From Arachis hypogaea (lineage: Eukaryota > Streptophyta > Magnoliopsida > Fabales > Fabaceae): a stretch of DNA of 64,000 nucleotides. The notes below the pieces were generated by a model. The model worked only from the letters and a program-made list of their open reading frames with translations, was not told the DNA's origin and did not search any database. Position numbers and translations under genes: made by a program. The stretch lies in contig NC_092053.1 in assembly GCF_003086295.3 (NCBI RefSeq), positions 90,802,745-90,866,744 on the forward strand, written 5' to 3'. Below are positions 11,091 through 22,295 of the stretch, piece after piece (position 1 is the stretch's first letter; each line of letters opens with the position of its first letter).

Positions 11091-12601
11091 TGTGCGGAAT
11101 TACACTTCGCACAACTGAACCCGCAAGTGCACTGAGTCGTCCAAGTAATACCTGAGTGAGTCAGGGTCGATCCCACAAGGATTGTGGTTTGAAGCAAGCT
11201 ATGGTTATCTTGTAGATCTAAGTCAGGCGGATAGAAAAGTTGGTTGTTTGTTTAAAGCGCATAAATGGAAAATAAAGAAAATGTTACTCAAGTATGGTGA
11301 AAGCAATGATAAGAAGATGGTTAAGACTTGGGGATGCTTTATTCTTCTGGATCAATTCAGTTTTACTGTCTACTCCAACTATGAATGATTTCTTTTATGG
11401 CAGGCTGTATGTGATCAACACCTTTATTAAGAGGTCGCTGATTCTCCTCCAGTGCTGAACCCCAGGGTTAGTGCGGATCCAGTCTGATTGAGAGTGAAGC
11501 TCCTGCAGTTCATTCCCCTTGATGATCCTAATCAAAATGCCACAGACAAGGTCGAATCTTCCGGATTAGAGAATGCTGCACCTTGTGGTTCTAGCCTTTA
11601 CCACAAAGACTCTAATCTCCCTGTGACTCGGCTGAACTGGTGTCTCGAGAAGTCCCCAACGAAGTCGTAGATTAGCCGTCTAAGAGATGTATAATCAAGC
11701 TAGTGGTTCATCATTGTCCGATGAAAGACTTACTCTGAACCCAAGTAGAATGAGATAACCTTGTGCCGGTTCAACGCATTCATAAGGATGAAGAATGAAG
11801 ATACATCTTAGAATAGAATCAAACACGGATTGAGAATAGAACAGTAGTACTTTATTAATTCATAAAACTCAACAGAGCTCCTCCCCTCAACCTAGGAGGT
11901 TTAGAAACTCATACTGATAGAAAATACAATGTTGAATTCGAAATATGGCAGGTCCTCTCTTGATAAGAGGTGTAAAAGTCTTTTAATACTAAACTAATGA
12001 CTAAGGATTATATAAGAAGGGTAAAACAGTCTTTTAGTGTAAAAATCCACTTTTGGGGTCCACTTGGTGAGTGTTTGGGCTGAGCTTGATTGAGATCCAC
12101 GTTCTAGGAGGTCTCTAGGGTATTGAACGCTAGCTAGGGGGTCCTTTTTGGGCGTTGGACACTGGTCACTCCTCCCTTGGGCGTTGGATGCCAGAATAGG
12201 GCAGATGGCTGGCGTTGAATGCCAGTTTTGGTCCTTCAATTCTGAAACAAAGTATAGACTATTATATATTTTTGAAAATCTCTGAATGATAGATTTCCAT
12301 AGCTGTTTAGAACGCTCCATTTGGACTTCTATATCTCCAGAAAAGCTCTTTTGAGTGCAAGGAGGTCAGATCCTGACAGCATCTGCAGCACTTTCTCTGT
12401 TTCTGAATCAGACTTTTGCTCCAGCTCCTCAATTTCAGCCAGAAAATACCTGAAATTACGTAAAAACACACAAACTCAAACTAGAATCCAAAAATGTGAA
12501 TTTTACACTAAAACCTATGAAAACTTAATAAAACTCAAATAAAATATGCTAAAAACTATATGAAAATGATGTCAAAAAGCGTATAAAATATCCACTCATC
12601 A
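11091..12601 (-). repeat. 3' LTR of element C (1511 bp)
   Basis: Begins (plus strand) TGTGCGGAATTACAC and ends CACTCATCA. It keeps a palindrome-rich segment (about 12036-12300) that the other LTR lacks. A polypurine-position AACACCAAACTTA follows at 12603-12615. Confidence 0.9.
12036..12300. repeat. GCGTT-palindrome segment present only in the 3' LTR of element C
   Basis: Contains GCGTTGGACACTGG, GCGTTGGATGCCAG and GGCGTTGAATGCCAG, degenerate copies of the palindrome GGCGTT(C/G)AACGCC. In the other LTR the flanking sequences are joined by a short unrelated stretch near 20843-20875. Confidence 0.8.
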
Positions 12602-13688
12602 CAACACCAAACTTAAACTGTTGCTTGTCCCCAAGAAACTAAAAACAAAGTAGGATAGAAAGAAGAGTAAGATACAATAAATCTCAGAGTTTCCAATGAA
12701 GCTTAGTTTCAATTAGATGAGCGGGACTTAGTAGCTTTTTGCTTCTTAATAATTTTGGCATCTCACTATCCATTGAAACTCAATAGTGTTGGCATCTTTA
12801 GGAACATAAAATCTAGATGATATTATTGACTCTTCTAGATTAGTTCTTTTTGGTTCTTGAACACAGCTTTTTAGAGTCTTGGTCGTGGCCCTAAGCACTT
12901 TGTTTTCCAATATTACCACCGGATACATAAATGCCACAGACACTTAACTGGGTGTACCTTTTCGGATTGTGATTCAACTTTGCTAGAATCCCCAGGTAGA
13001 GGTGTCCAGAGTTCTTAAGCACACTCTTTTTGCTTTGGATCATGACTTTAACTGCTCAGTCTCAAGCTTTTTACTTGACACCTTCACACCACAAGCACAT
13101 GGTTAGGGACAACTTGTTTGAGCCGCTTAAGCCAAGATTTTATTTCTTTTAGACCCCCCAAACCATTGATACTTAAAGCCTTGGATTCTTTTATCCTTGC
13201 CTTTTGGTTTAAAGGGTTATTGGCTTTTTCTACTTGCTTTTTTTTTTGCATGCATGTATTTTTTTTCTTTTGTTGCAACATGCTTTTTCTTTTTTTTTTT
13301 TGCTGCTTTTTCTTGCTTCAAGAATCATTTTTTTTTTATTTTTTAGATTACCAATAATACTTCTCCTTTTTCATCATTCATTCAAGAGCCAACATCCTTA
13401 ACTCCAATTTCAAATATGCATTGTTCATTCATACATTTAGAAAACAAAAATAATGCCACCACATCAAAATAATTGACTTTTCTTATTATAAACTCGAAAT
13501 TCATGCAACTTAATTTTCTTTTTCAAATAAAATTTTCCTTTTAGCAAGGTGAGAGATATATGGAACATTTTATAATTTTAAGACATAGATAGAAATGATC
13601 ATGCAATAAGAACACGAGAACAGACAATAAAATATAACAGAAACAAAAAAATAACATAAGAAAAGGGAATTAAGAGAACGAATCCACC
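12602..13688 (-). other. 3' untranslated interior of element C
   Basis: No coding frame. It has T-rich tracts on the plus strand at 13226-13345 and short frames of low complexity only. Confidence 0.6.
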
Positions 13689-14833
13689 TTAGTGATGGAG
13701 GCTACTACTCCTTCTTGAGGATCCAATATAGTGCTTGATCTCTTCAATGCCACGCCCGTGTGTCTGTTCTTCTTCCCTCATAGCTCTTTGATCTTCTCTT
13801 ATTTCATTGAGGATAGTAGAATGCTCTTGATGCTCCATCCTCAACTGCTCCATATTAGTGTTCAATTTTCCAAGAGAATTATGTAATTGGTTCGAATAGC
13901 CTTGAGGAGGAAATTGCACCCCTTGAGGTATCTCAGGGATTTCTTGATAAGGTGGTTGCATATGCTCACCTGCATGCTCTCTAGTTTTTTCCATCCTCTT
14001 CTTAGTGATGGGCTTGTTTTTTTCAATGAATATGTCTCATTCTATGACAATTTCAGCTGAATTACATAGGTGACAAATGAGGTGAGGGAATGCCAACCTT
14101 GCTTGGGTGGAGGGCTTGTCCGCCACTTTGTATAATTCTTGAGGGATCACCTCATGTACTTCCACCTCACTTCCAATCATGATGCAATGGATCATGATGG
14201 CTCGGTCTATGGTTACTTCTGACCGATTGCTAGTAGGGATGATAGAGCGTTGGATGAATACTAACCATCCTCTAGCTACGGGCTTGAGGTCAAGCCTTCT
14301 TAGTTGAATGGGCTTGCCTTGAGAATTCCTTTTCCACTGTGCTCCTTCCACACAGATGTTTGAGAGCACTTGATCTAGTCTTTGATCAAAATTGACTCTC
14401 CTAGTGTAAGGATGTGGGTCTCCTTGCATCAAAGGCAAGTTGAACGCCAACCTTACACTTTCCGGACTAAAGTCCAAGATTCTCCCTCGGACCATGGTGC
14501 TCCAATTCTTTGGATGTGGGTTCACACTAGTGTCATGATTTTTAGTAACCCATGCATTAGCATAGAGCTCTTGCTCCATTAGGATCCCAACCTCTTGGAT
14601 AGGATTGGTCAGGACTTCCCAACTTCTTTTTCGGATCTCTCTTCGGATCTCTGGATACTCATTCTTCTTAAGCTTGATAGGGGCCTCAGAGATCACCTTT
14701 TTCTTTGTCATATTTCATAAAAGTGGTCTTGGTGGGCTTCGGTGATGTATCTCTCCATCTCACAAGATTTGGAGGTGGCTGCTACGGCCTTTCCTTTCCT
14801 CTTTCTAGAGGGTTCTCCAACCTTGGGTGCCAT
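13689..14833 (-). pseudogene. Plant-transposon-protein-type ORF of element C (broken)
   Basis: Reading from 14833 the minus strand starts MAPKVGEPSRKRKGK, a basic nuclear-type N-terminus. It then changes frame near 14711 and continues with EYPEIRREIRKRSWE, LYANAWVTKNHD, RGRILDFSPESVRLAFNLP and a C-terminal coiled stretch (NTNMEQLRMEHQEHS, then EIREDQRAMREEEQTHG). This order matches the putative plant transposon protein found between the protease and 3' LTR regions of Athila-like and related elements; that assignment is from memory of the family. Damage: a +1 or -1 shift near 14711 and an in-frame TGA at 14037-14039, after which the same frame continues to 13689. Its role in the element is unknown. 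Confidence 0.75.
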
Positions 14834-15284
14834 GAATGGGAATGAAAAGCAAAAAGCAAGGCTTTTCCAACGCCAAAGTTAAAACTTTGCTCGTCCTCGA
14901 GCAAAAATAAACAAAAGAGAAGAATGGATTAGAAGAAGAAAATAGATGGGGATGGAGGGAGAAAAGTTATTCGGCCAAGGGGGCTTTAGAGTGTATGGAT
15001 TGTGTGTGTATGAAGGGTTAGAATGAGGGGTATTTATAGGAATGGGCTAGGGTTAGTTTGGGTCATGGGTGGGATAAATGAGAGGGAAATTTGATTTTGA
15101 AGTGGGTGGGGGTTGGTGATATGTATGATGGTTTATAGGGAAGTGATATGAATGTGATTGAGCTAGGATTTATAGGGAAAAGTGTATGGGAAAGTGTGAA
15201 AAGAAGAGAAAGAAATAGGGTAGGTAAAGATGCTATGGGACCCACTGGTCCTGAGAGGCTAGGAAATTCAGATTTTCTGCCCTC

Positions 15285-15470
15285 TGCATGGGCGTTTGAA
15301 CGCCTAGGGTCTGCCTTTGACTGGCGTTCAACGCCAGTAAGGCTGCTATTTGGGTCATTGAACGCCCAGAGTCTACCCCTAGCTGACGTTTAACACCAGT
15401 AAGTCTACCAATTTGGGCGTTGAACGCCCAGGCTATGCCCATAACAGGCGTTCAATGCCAGAAAGACACT
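15285..15470. repeat. GCGTTGAACGCC palindrome cluster in element C interior
   Basis: At least six copies or half-copies of a 12-16 bp palindrome, for example GGCGTTCAACGCC, GGGCGTTGAACGCCC and CATTGAACGCCC, spaced about 25-60 bp apart. The same palindrome appears in the gag coding region (16700-16860) and in the 3' LTR. Confidence 0.85.
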
Positions 15471-15568
15471 CTATCCAAAGTGTTCTATTTTTAATTCTGA
15501 ATATATCTGTCTTTGTTCTGACTAATGCGTGATCATAGACCTACAAAAAATAACTAGGAAAAATAAAT

Positions 15569-18307
15569 TTAAAGAAAAATGTAAATAATAATAATTATAT
15601 TGGTTGGGCTGCCTCCCAACAAGCGCTCCTTTAACGTCAATAACTTGACGGTTAACTCCTTACGGAGATGGATACGGCTTAGAATTTCGCCCCTTACAGT
15701 GAACTTTCTTCCTGTCTTTTCATGGATGAGCTCCACATGCTCTAGAGATAAGACATGACTCACTATATATGGTATGACTAGTTTCTTGGTGAAGACAACT
15801 CTCATGCTAGGTGAGAGGCCTTCAGTGGGGACTTTCTTATCCTTCCAGCCTTTAGGTACTTTCTTCTTAGTACCTTTGTTCTCAGTGCTTGTTGATGGCT
15901 GCCCAACACCAAACTTAGAATTGGTGTCTGAGGGCTGAATAAAACTCTGCATTGAAAGAGATGTTTGGAACATTAAGTGTTGCACAGTTATCTCTCTTTT
16001 AGGTAAGGAGTTGGGTTCAGACATCTTGAATAAGATGTGATCTTTCCCTATTTGGAAGACCATTTCTCCCTTTGCCACATTAATCATGGCATTTGCAGTG
16101 GCTAGAAAAGGTCTTTCGAGGATGATAGATTCATCCTCATCCTCTCCAATATCCAAGACTATGAAGTTTGCAGGGATGTAGTGGTCTTTAACCTTCACCA
16201 AGACATCCTCTACTAAGCCATATGGCCTCTTCATTGACTTGTCTACCATCTCTAGTGAGATATTTACAGCTTATACCTCAAAGATTCCCAATTTCTCCAT
16301 TACAGAGAGAGGCATGAGGTTTATACTTGACCCTAGGTCACATAGAGCCTTCTCAAAGGTCATGGTGCCTATGGTCCAAGGAATTAGAAAGCGTCTGGTA
16401 TTCGGAAGCTTCTGAGGTAGCTTCTACTGTACCAAAGCATTGAGTTCTTTAGTAAGCACTGGAGGTTCTTCCTCCAATGTCTTTGTGCCAAGCAGCTTTG
16501 CATTAAGCTTCATGAGAGCACCTAGGTACCGAGCAACTTGCTCTTCCCTAGTGTCCTCATCCTCATCAGAGGATGAGTATTCATCAGAACTCATGCACTG
16601 CAAGAGTGTATGCAAAGGGACCTCTATGGTCTTTACATGAGTTTTGGCTTCCTTTAATTCTTGGATAGGAATTTTTTCAGTGGATGCTGAACACTCAGTA
16701 GGTGTGCCATTACTGGCATTCAACGCCAGTTCTGGTGGTTCTATGGGCGTTGAGCGCCTATCATGCATCCCTTCACTGGCGTTCAATGCTAGTTCCTTTG
16801 CCAGTTTGGGCATTGAATGCCCAGTGAGGGCTTCCTTACTGGCGCTCAATGCCATCTCAATTTCTCCATATTCGGCCTCATCCTCAATGGTGATAGTCTT
16901 GCATTCTTCTCTTGGGTTTACTTTAGTGTTACTAGGAAAAGTTTCAGGAGGAGTCTCAGGAATTCTCTTACTCAGTTGACCAAATTGTATCTCCAAATTT
17001 TTAATAGAGGACCTTGTTTCAGTAATGAAATTGTAAGTGGTCTTAGAGAGATTGGAGAGTATAGTGACTAAGTCAGAAAGGCTCTGCTTAGGAGTCTCCA
17101 TATGTTCTTGAGAAGAAGGAAATGGTGGTCTGTTGTTGAACCTGTTCAGGGTTCTTCCACCTTGATTATTATTGAAGCCTTGTTGAGGTTTCTGCTGATC
17201 CTTCCATGAAAGGTTAGGATGATTCCTCCATGAGCAGTTGTAGGTGTTTCCATAGGGTTCTCCCATGTAATTCACCTCTTCCATCATGGGTTTTTCAGGA
17301 TCATAAGCTTCTCCTTCAGAGGAAGCTTCTTGAGTGCTGCTAGTTGCAGCTTGCATTCCAGTCAAATGCTGAGAGATCATATTGACCTGCTGGGTCAAGA
17401 TCTTGTTCTGAGCCAACATGGCATTCAGAGTGTCTACTTCAAGAACTCATTTCTTCTGAGATACCCCATTGTTCACAGGGTTTCTCTCACATGTATACAT
17501 AAATTGATTGTTTGCAACCATTTCAATGAGTTCTCTTGCCTCTGCAGGCATTTTCTTCAAGTGGAGTGATCCTCCATCTGAACTATCTAATGAAATATTG
17601 GACAATTCAGAGAGATCATCATAGAAGATGCCTATGATAGACCACTCTGAAAGCATGTCAGGACGACATCTCCTGATCAGTTGCTTGTATCTTTCCCAAG
17701 CTTCATAGAGGGATTCAACTTCTTGCTGTCTGAAGGTTTGAACTTCCACTCTAATTTTGCCCATCTTCTGAGCCGGAAAGAATTTGGCCAAGAAAGCATT
17801 GACCAGCTTCTCCCAAGAGTCTAAGCTTTCTTTAGGTTGAGAATCCAACCATATTTTAGCTCTGTCTCTAACAACAAAGGAAAAGAGTATAAGTCTGTAG
17901 ACCTCAAGATCCACTCCATTGGTCTTAACAGTGTCACATATTTGCAAGAATTCCGACAAGAATTGATGTGGATCTTCCAGTGAAAGTCCATGAAACTTGC
18001 AATTCTGTTGCAGAAGAGAGACTAACTGAGGCTTAAGCTCAAAGTTGTTAGCTCTAATAGAAGGTATGACGATACTTCTTCTATAAAAATAAAAAGTTGG
18101 TGTGGTGTAGTCACGAAGAATCTTTCTTGCATCTCCTCCATTATTAGCATTGTTTGCCATGTATTTAGCTTCTTGTTTGAATAACTCAGTGAGGTTTCCT
18201 CCGGATTGTTGTGCTTTAGCTTCTTGCAAATGCTTCCTTAGGGTCCTCTTAGGTTCAGGATCAAGATTAAAGATGGGTTCTTTATCCCTATTCCTGCTCA
18301 TAAACAA
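15569..18307 (-). pseudogene. gag-protease of element C with three in-frame stops
   Basis: One continuous minus-strand frame encodes a retrotransposon Gag followed by an aspartic-protease-like region. Gag (18307-17450) shows the family order: TPTFYFYRRSIVIP, LEDPHQFLSEFLQICD, LSFVVRD-like RAKIWLDSQP, VNAFLAKFFPAQKMGKIR, ESLYEAWERYKQLIRRCP-type sequence. A Ser/Glu/Asn-rich linker follows, with repeated LALNAS segments encoded by the GCGTT palindrome. The protease part has ALCDLGSSINLMPLS (about 16358-16314), then KRPYGLVEDVLVKVKDHY and IILERPFLATANAMI. Stops interrupt the frame at 17447-17449 (TGA), 16424-16426 (TAG) and 16271-16273 (TAA). No polymerase follows the frame end at 15569, so the element is both broken and structurally short. 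Confidence 0.88.
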
Positions 18308-18369
18308 AAAAAAAAGAAAACAAGAAGAAAGAAGAATGGGAACTCTATGTTCAAGAATAGAGGACTCCC

Positions 18370-19869
18370 TGTGAGATCTGAAGAAGAAGGAAGAATGATG
18401 ATAGAGAAGAGAGAAGAAGAATTCGGCTATGAGGAGAGAAGAATTTGAAAATTAGAAGTAAAAAAGAGAAAATATTTTTGTTTTTATTTTAATTATTAAT
18501 TAAATTCGAAGAACAAGAAAGAAATTAAAAGATAATTAATTAAAAAGATTTGAAAATTAAATGATGAATTTTCGAAAATAGAAGAGAGAGAAGTAGAAGA
18601 GAAGTTTTCGAAAATTAGAAGAGAAGAATTAGTTAGGAGGTTTTGAAAAAGAAGAAAGAAAAAACAACTAATTAATTAAGAAAAATTTGAAATCAAAATA
18701 AGATAGAAGATTAGAAAAAGATTTGAATTTAAAATTAGAAAAGATAAAAAAGATTTGATTTTAAAATTAAGATTAGAAAAAATAAGATAAGAATTTGAAA
18801 AGATTTGAAAAGGTTTTAAAACTGAAATTTGAAAAAAGATAAGATAGAAAAGGTTTTAAATTGAAAAGGAAGATAAGTTAGGTAAGCAAGATAAGATAAG
18901 GAAGTTAAGAAAAGATAAATTTTAAATTAAAAAGATTTGAAATCAAAATCAAAAGGATAAGTTTTTAATTTTAAAAAGATTTGAAATTTAAATTAAAAAA
19001 AAAGATAAGATAAGTAAGAATCAAATTTTAAAAGAGAAGATTTGAAATTTGATTTTTGAAAAAGATTTGATTTTGAAATTTAAAATTTTAAAATTTGAAT
19101 TTGAAATAAGATAAGATAAGATTTTTGAATTTTAAAGAAAGATAAAAAGATAAGATAGTAATTTGAAAAAGATATGATTTTGAAAATATTTGATTTTGAA
19201 ATTTAAAACTAAGATAAGATAAGATATTGATTTGAAATCTTTGTTAGGATTTTCGAAAATAATTTTAAAATAAAGATAGAAAAGATACTTTTTTATTTTT
19301 ATTTTTTTTGAATTAATGAAGACAGAGAAAAACAACTAAATGACACAAAACTTAAAATTTTTAGATCTAAGACACCTAGAATTTAAAAATTGTAAAGAAA
19401 AACATAAAGAGACACCAAACTTAAAAATTTTAAGATCAAAGCAAAAAGAAAAACAAGAACAACTTGAAGATCAAGAAGAACACCAAGAACAAAACTCAAA
19501 GAATTAAAAGAAAACAAGAACATGCAAAGGACACCAAACTTAAAAATTTTGAAAACTAAAGACACAAATTTCAAAAAATTTTTTGAAAGAAAAGATCAAG
19601 AAGATACCAAACTCAAAAATTGACACAGGACTCAAATAAAAGACATTGTTTTTGAAAATTTTAAGAAAAAGACTCAAGAAATTCGAAAAGGACTCAAACA
19701 AGAACAAGAACAAAGACTCATACAAAAGATAAAGATTGATAAAGAAAAGTAAAGGTTTTTGAAAAGTTTTGATTTTTTTTTTCGAAAAAAGGAAATAAAA
19801 GACTCAAAAATTAAAGACAATACCTAATCTAAGCAACAAGACAATCCGTTAGTTGTCCAAACTTGAACA
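18370..19869 (-). other. Strand-asymmetric 5' leader of element C
   Basis: About 1.5 kb that is almost purely A/G-rich on the plus strand (runs such as AAGATAAGATAAGAT and GATTTGAAATT), so pyrimidine-rich on the element sense strand. ACACCAAACTTA motifs occur at 19412-19423 and 19531-19542, with a degenerate copy near 19605. There is no coding potential. It lies between the PBS and gag. Confidence 0.75.
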
Positions 19870-19888
19870 ATCCCCGGCAACGGCGCCA
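19870..19888 (-). other. Primer-binding site (tRNA-Asp) of element C
   Basis: Minus strand TGGCGCCGTTGCCGGGGAT, identical to the element A site, 9 nt from the LTR edge at 19898. Confidence 0.92.
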
Positions 19889-19897
19889 AAAATTAGG

Positions 19898-21164
19898 TGC
19901 GTGGAATTACACTTCACACAACTGAACCAGCAAGTGCACTGGGTCGTCCAAGTAATACCTAAGTGAGTCAGTATCGATCCCACGAGGATTGTGGTTTGAA
20001 GCAAGCTATGGCTATCTTGTAGATCTTAGTCAGGCGGATAGAAAAGTTGGTTGTTTGTTTAAAGCGCAGAAAAGGAAAATGAAGAAAACATTACTCAAGT
20101 ATGATTAAAGCAATGATAAGAAGATGGTTAGGGCTTGGAGAAGCTCTGTTCTTCTGGATCAATTCGGTTTCACTGTCTACTCTAACTGTGAATGATTTCT
20201 TCTATGGCAGGCTGTATGTGATCAACACCTTTCTTAAGAGGTTGCCGATTCTCCTCCAGTGCTGAACCCCAGGGTTCGTGCAGATCCAGTCAGATTGAAG
20301 GTGAAGCTCCTGCATTTCATTCCCCTTGATGATCCTACTCAAAATGGCACAGACAAGGTCGAATCTTCCGGATCAGAGAATGTTGCGCCTTGTAGTTCTA
20401 GCCTTTACCACAAAGACTCTAATCTCCCCGTGTCTTGGCTGAATTGGTGTCTCGAGAAGTCCCCAACAAAGTTGTGGATTAGTCGTCTAAGAGATGTATA
20501 ATCAAGCTAGTGGTTCATCATTGTCCGATGAAAGACTCACTTTGAACCCAAGTAGAATGAGATAACCTTGTACCGGTTCAACGCATTCATAAGGATGAAG
20601 AACGAAGATACATCTTAGAATAGAATCAAACACGGATTGAGAATAGACCGGTAGTACTTTATTAATTCATAAAACTCAGCAGAGCTCCTCCCCTCAACTT
20701 AGGAGGTTTAGAAACTCATACTTATAGAAGATACAATGTTGAATTCGAAATATGACAGGTCCTCTCTTAATAAGAGGTGTAAAAGTCTTTTAATACTAAA
20801 CTAATGAATAAGGATTACATAAGAAGGGTAAAATAGTCTTTTTGAATGTTGGTAGCTTTCCCATAGCCGTTGAGAACGCTCCATTTGGACTTCTATAGCT
20901 CTAGAAAAGTTCTTTCGAGTGCAAGGAGGTCAGATCCTGATAGCATCTGTAGCACTTTCTCTGTCTCCGAATCAGACTTTTGTTCCAACTCCTCAATTTC
21001 AGCCAGAAAATACCTAAAATTGCGTAAAAACACACAAACTTAAAGTAGAATCGAAAAATGTAAATTTTACACTAAAAATTATGAAATCTTAATAAAACTC
21101 AAATAAAACATACTAAAAACTATATAAAAATAATATCAAAAAACTATAAAATATCTGCTGATCA
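19898..21164 (-). repeat. 5' LTR of element C (1267 bp)
   Basis: Direct repeat of 11091-12601, about 244 bp shorter because the palindrome-rich segment is missing. Begins (plus strand) TGCGTGGAATTACAC and ends CTGCTGATCA. Confidence 0.9.
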
Positions 21165-22295
21165 GAATTTTTCTTTGACAATCGAATATAACCTAAACAT
21201 GATCATAACTTTCAAGGTAGAAAACTTGGTATTAGAATCATCGATGTCTAAAGACTATTAGAAAGAAATATATACTTGACATTCTCAATCACTTTATGAA
21301 TCAATATGAGATTTTTTATCTGAACCAAAAAATTTACATGACGAATATACATAAATATAAAGTGTAGGATGCACATATTTGAATGAGTCACATTTTTATC
21401 ACCTCTCATATCTATATTTACATAAACTTTGACAAATATTATTCATTATTGATCTTGGTTAAAAAAAATTTTATTTTTGCAAAAAGATTTTTAAAATATT
21501 TGAAGAGATTTTTTTAACCAAAAAATGATAAATTATGAATATTTTAGAGAATATTAAGAACACCAGAATTGAATATAAAATCCTAAATTGAAATAAGATA
21601 TAGATAAATTAACCAATAAATTATTTTTATGTTTAAATACAAATATTTTTAAAGAATGTAAAAATAATGAGCAATGCTATATGGTCAACAAATATTATTA
21701 TCTTTTGTCAGTATTTAAACAGCATAATTTATATCTATATTTATAAAAGTTTTATACACAAAAAATATATATTATATACTTATATTTATCAGAATTTACA
21801 TATATGAATCAATATAGTTTGCACCAATATTTTTTAAAATTCACACATATAAATTAGTAAAATTTATTAAAAAAAAAATTAATGTGTATTTTAATTAAAT
21901 AATAATAAAAAATACTAAAAAATTATTTATCCGAAGAATTTCAAAAAATATATATGTAAAGTAAATTTGCAATCTCGTAAAATATAAGATTGTGTTTTTC
22001 TTTTAAATTTTAATATATAAAATATATTTTATTTTATATATATCCCGGTAATGAAAATATTAAAGTTAAAATTGACCCTTAATTTTACAAATTAGAAATT
22101 AAACAATAAAGTAACTCATAAATTACAAGAAATAATAAACTCAACCTTGAATAAAATAGAATTCTACTATTTGTACCAAAATGGCGAAATCGGTCAGTCT
22201 TGTTTCATGGAAAATAGGCCAGCAGAAACACAAACTCACAGAGCTTTCCATACTTCTCTCTAGCTGCTGTAAAAGAATTATCAATCATCAAAATC
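21165..22295. other. AT-rich upstream region of the SCI1-like gene
   Basis: About 1.1 kb, very AT-rich to about 22140, with no coding frame and no clear repeat. The last ~130 bases before the ATG at 22296 are less AT-rich and probably hold the promoter and 5' UTR; I see no diagnostic element. Confidence 0.5.

Larger units (their letters stand above)
11091..21164 (-). mobile_element. Element C: decayed Athila/Tat-like Ty3/gypsy element without polymerase
   Basis: Two direct LTRs (11091-12601 and 19898-21164) flank a 7.3-kb interior. A tRNA-Asp primer site at 19870-19888 puts the 5' LTR on the right and the element on the minus strand. Order from 5' to 3': pyrimidine-rich leader (19860-18370 on the sense strand), gag-protease pseudogene (18307-15569), palindrome-rich spacer, plant-transposon-type ORF (14833-13689) and 3' non-coding region. 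No reverse transcriptase, RNase H or integrase is visible. The flanks (CTTGG at 11086-11090, GAATT at 21165-21169) do not form a target duplication, which fits age or recombination. Confidence 0.88.

Noticed and set aside
13118..13357. 79-codon Phe-rich frame
   Set aside because: It arises from T tracts in the 3' untranslated interior of element C.
11086..21169. Target-site duplication for element C
   Set aside because: CTTGG and GAATT do not match. No duplication can be claimed.
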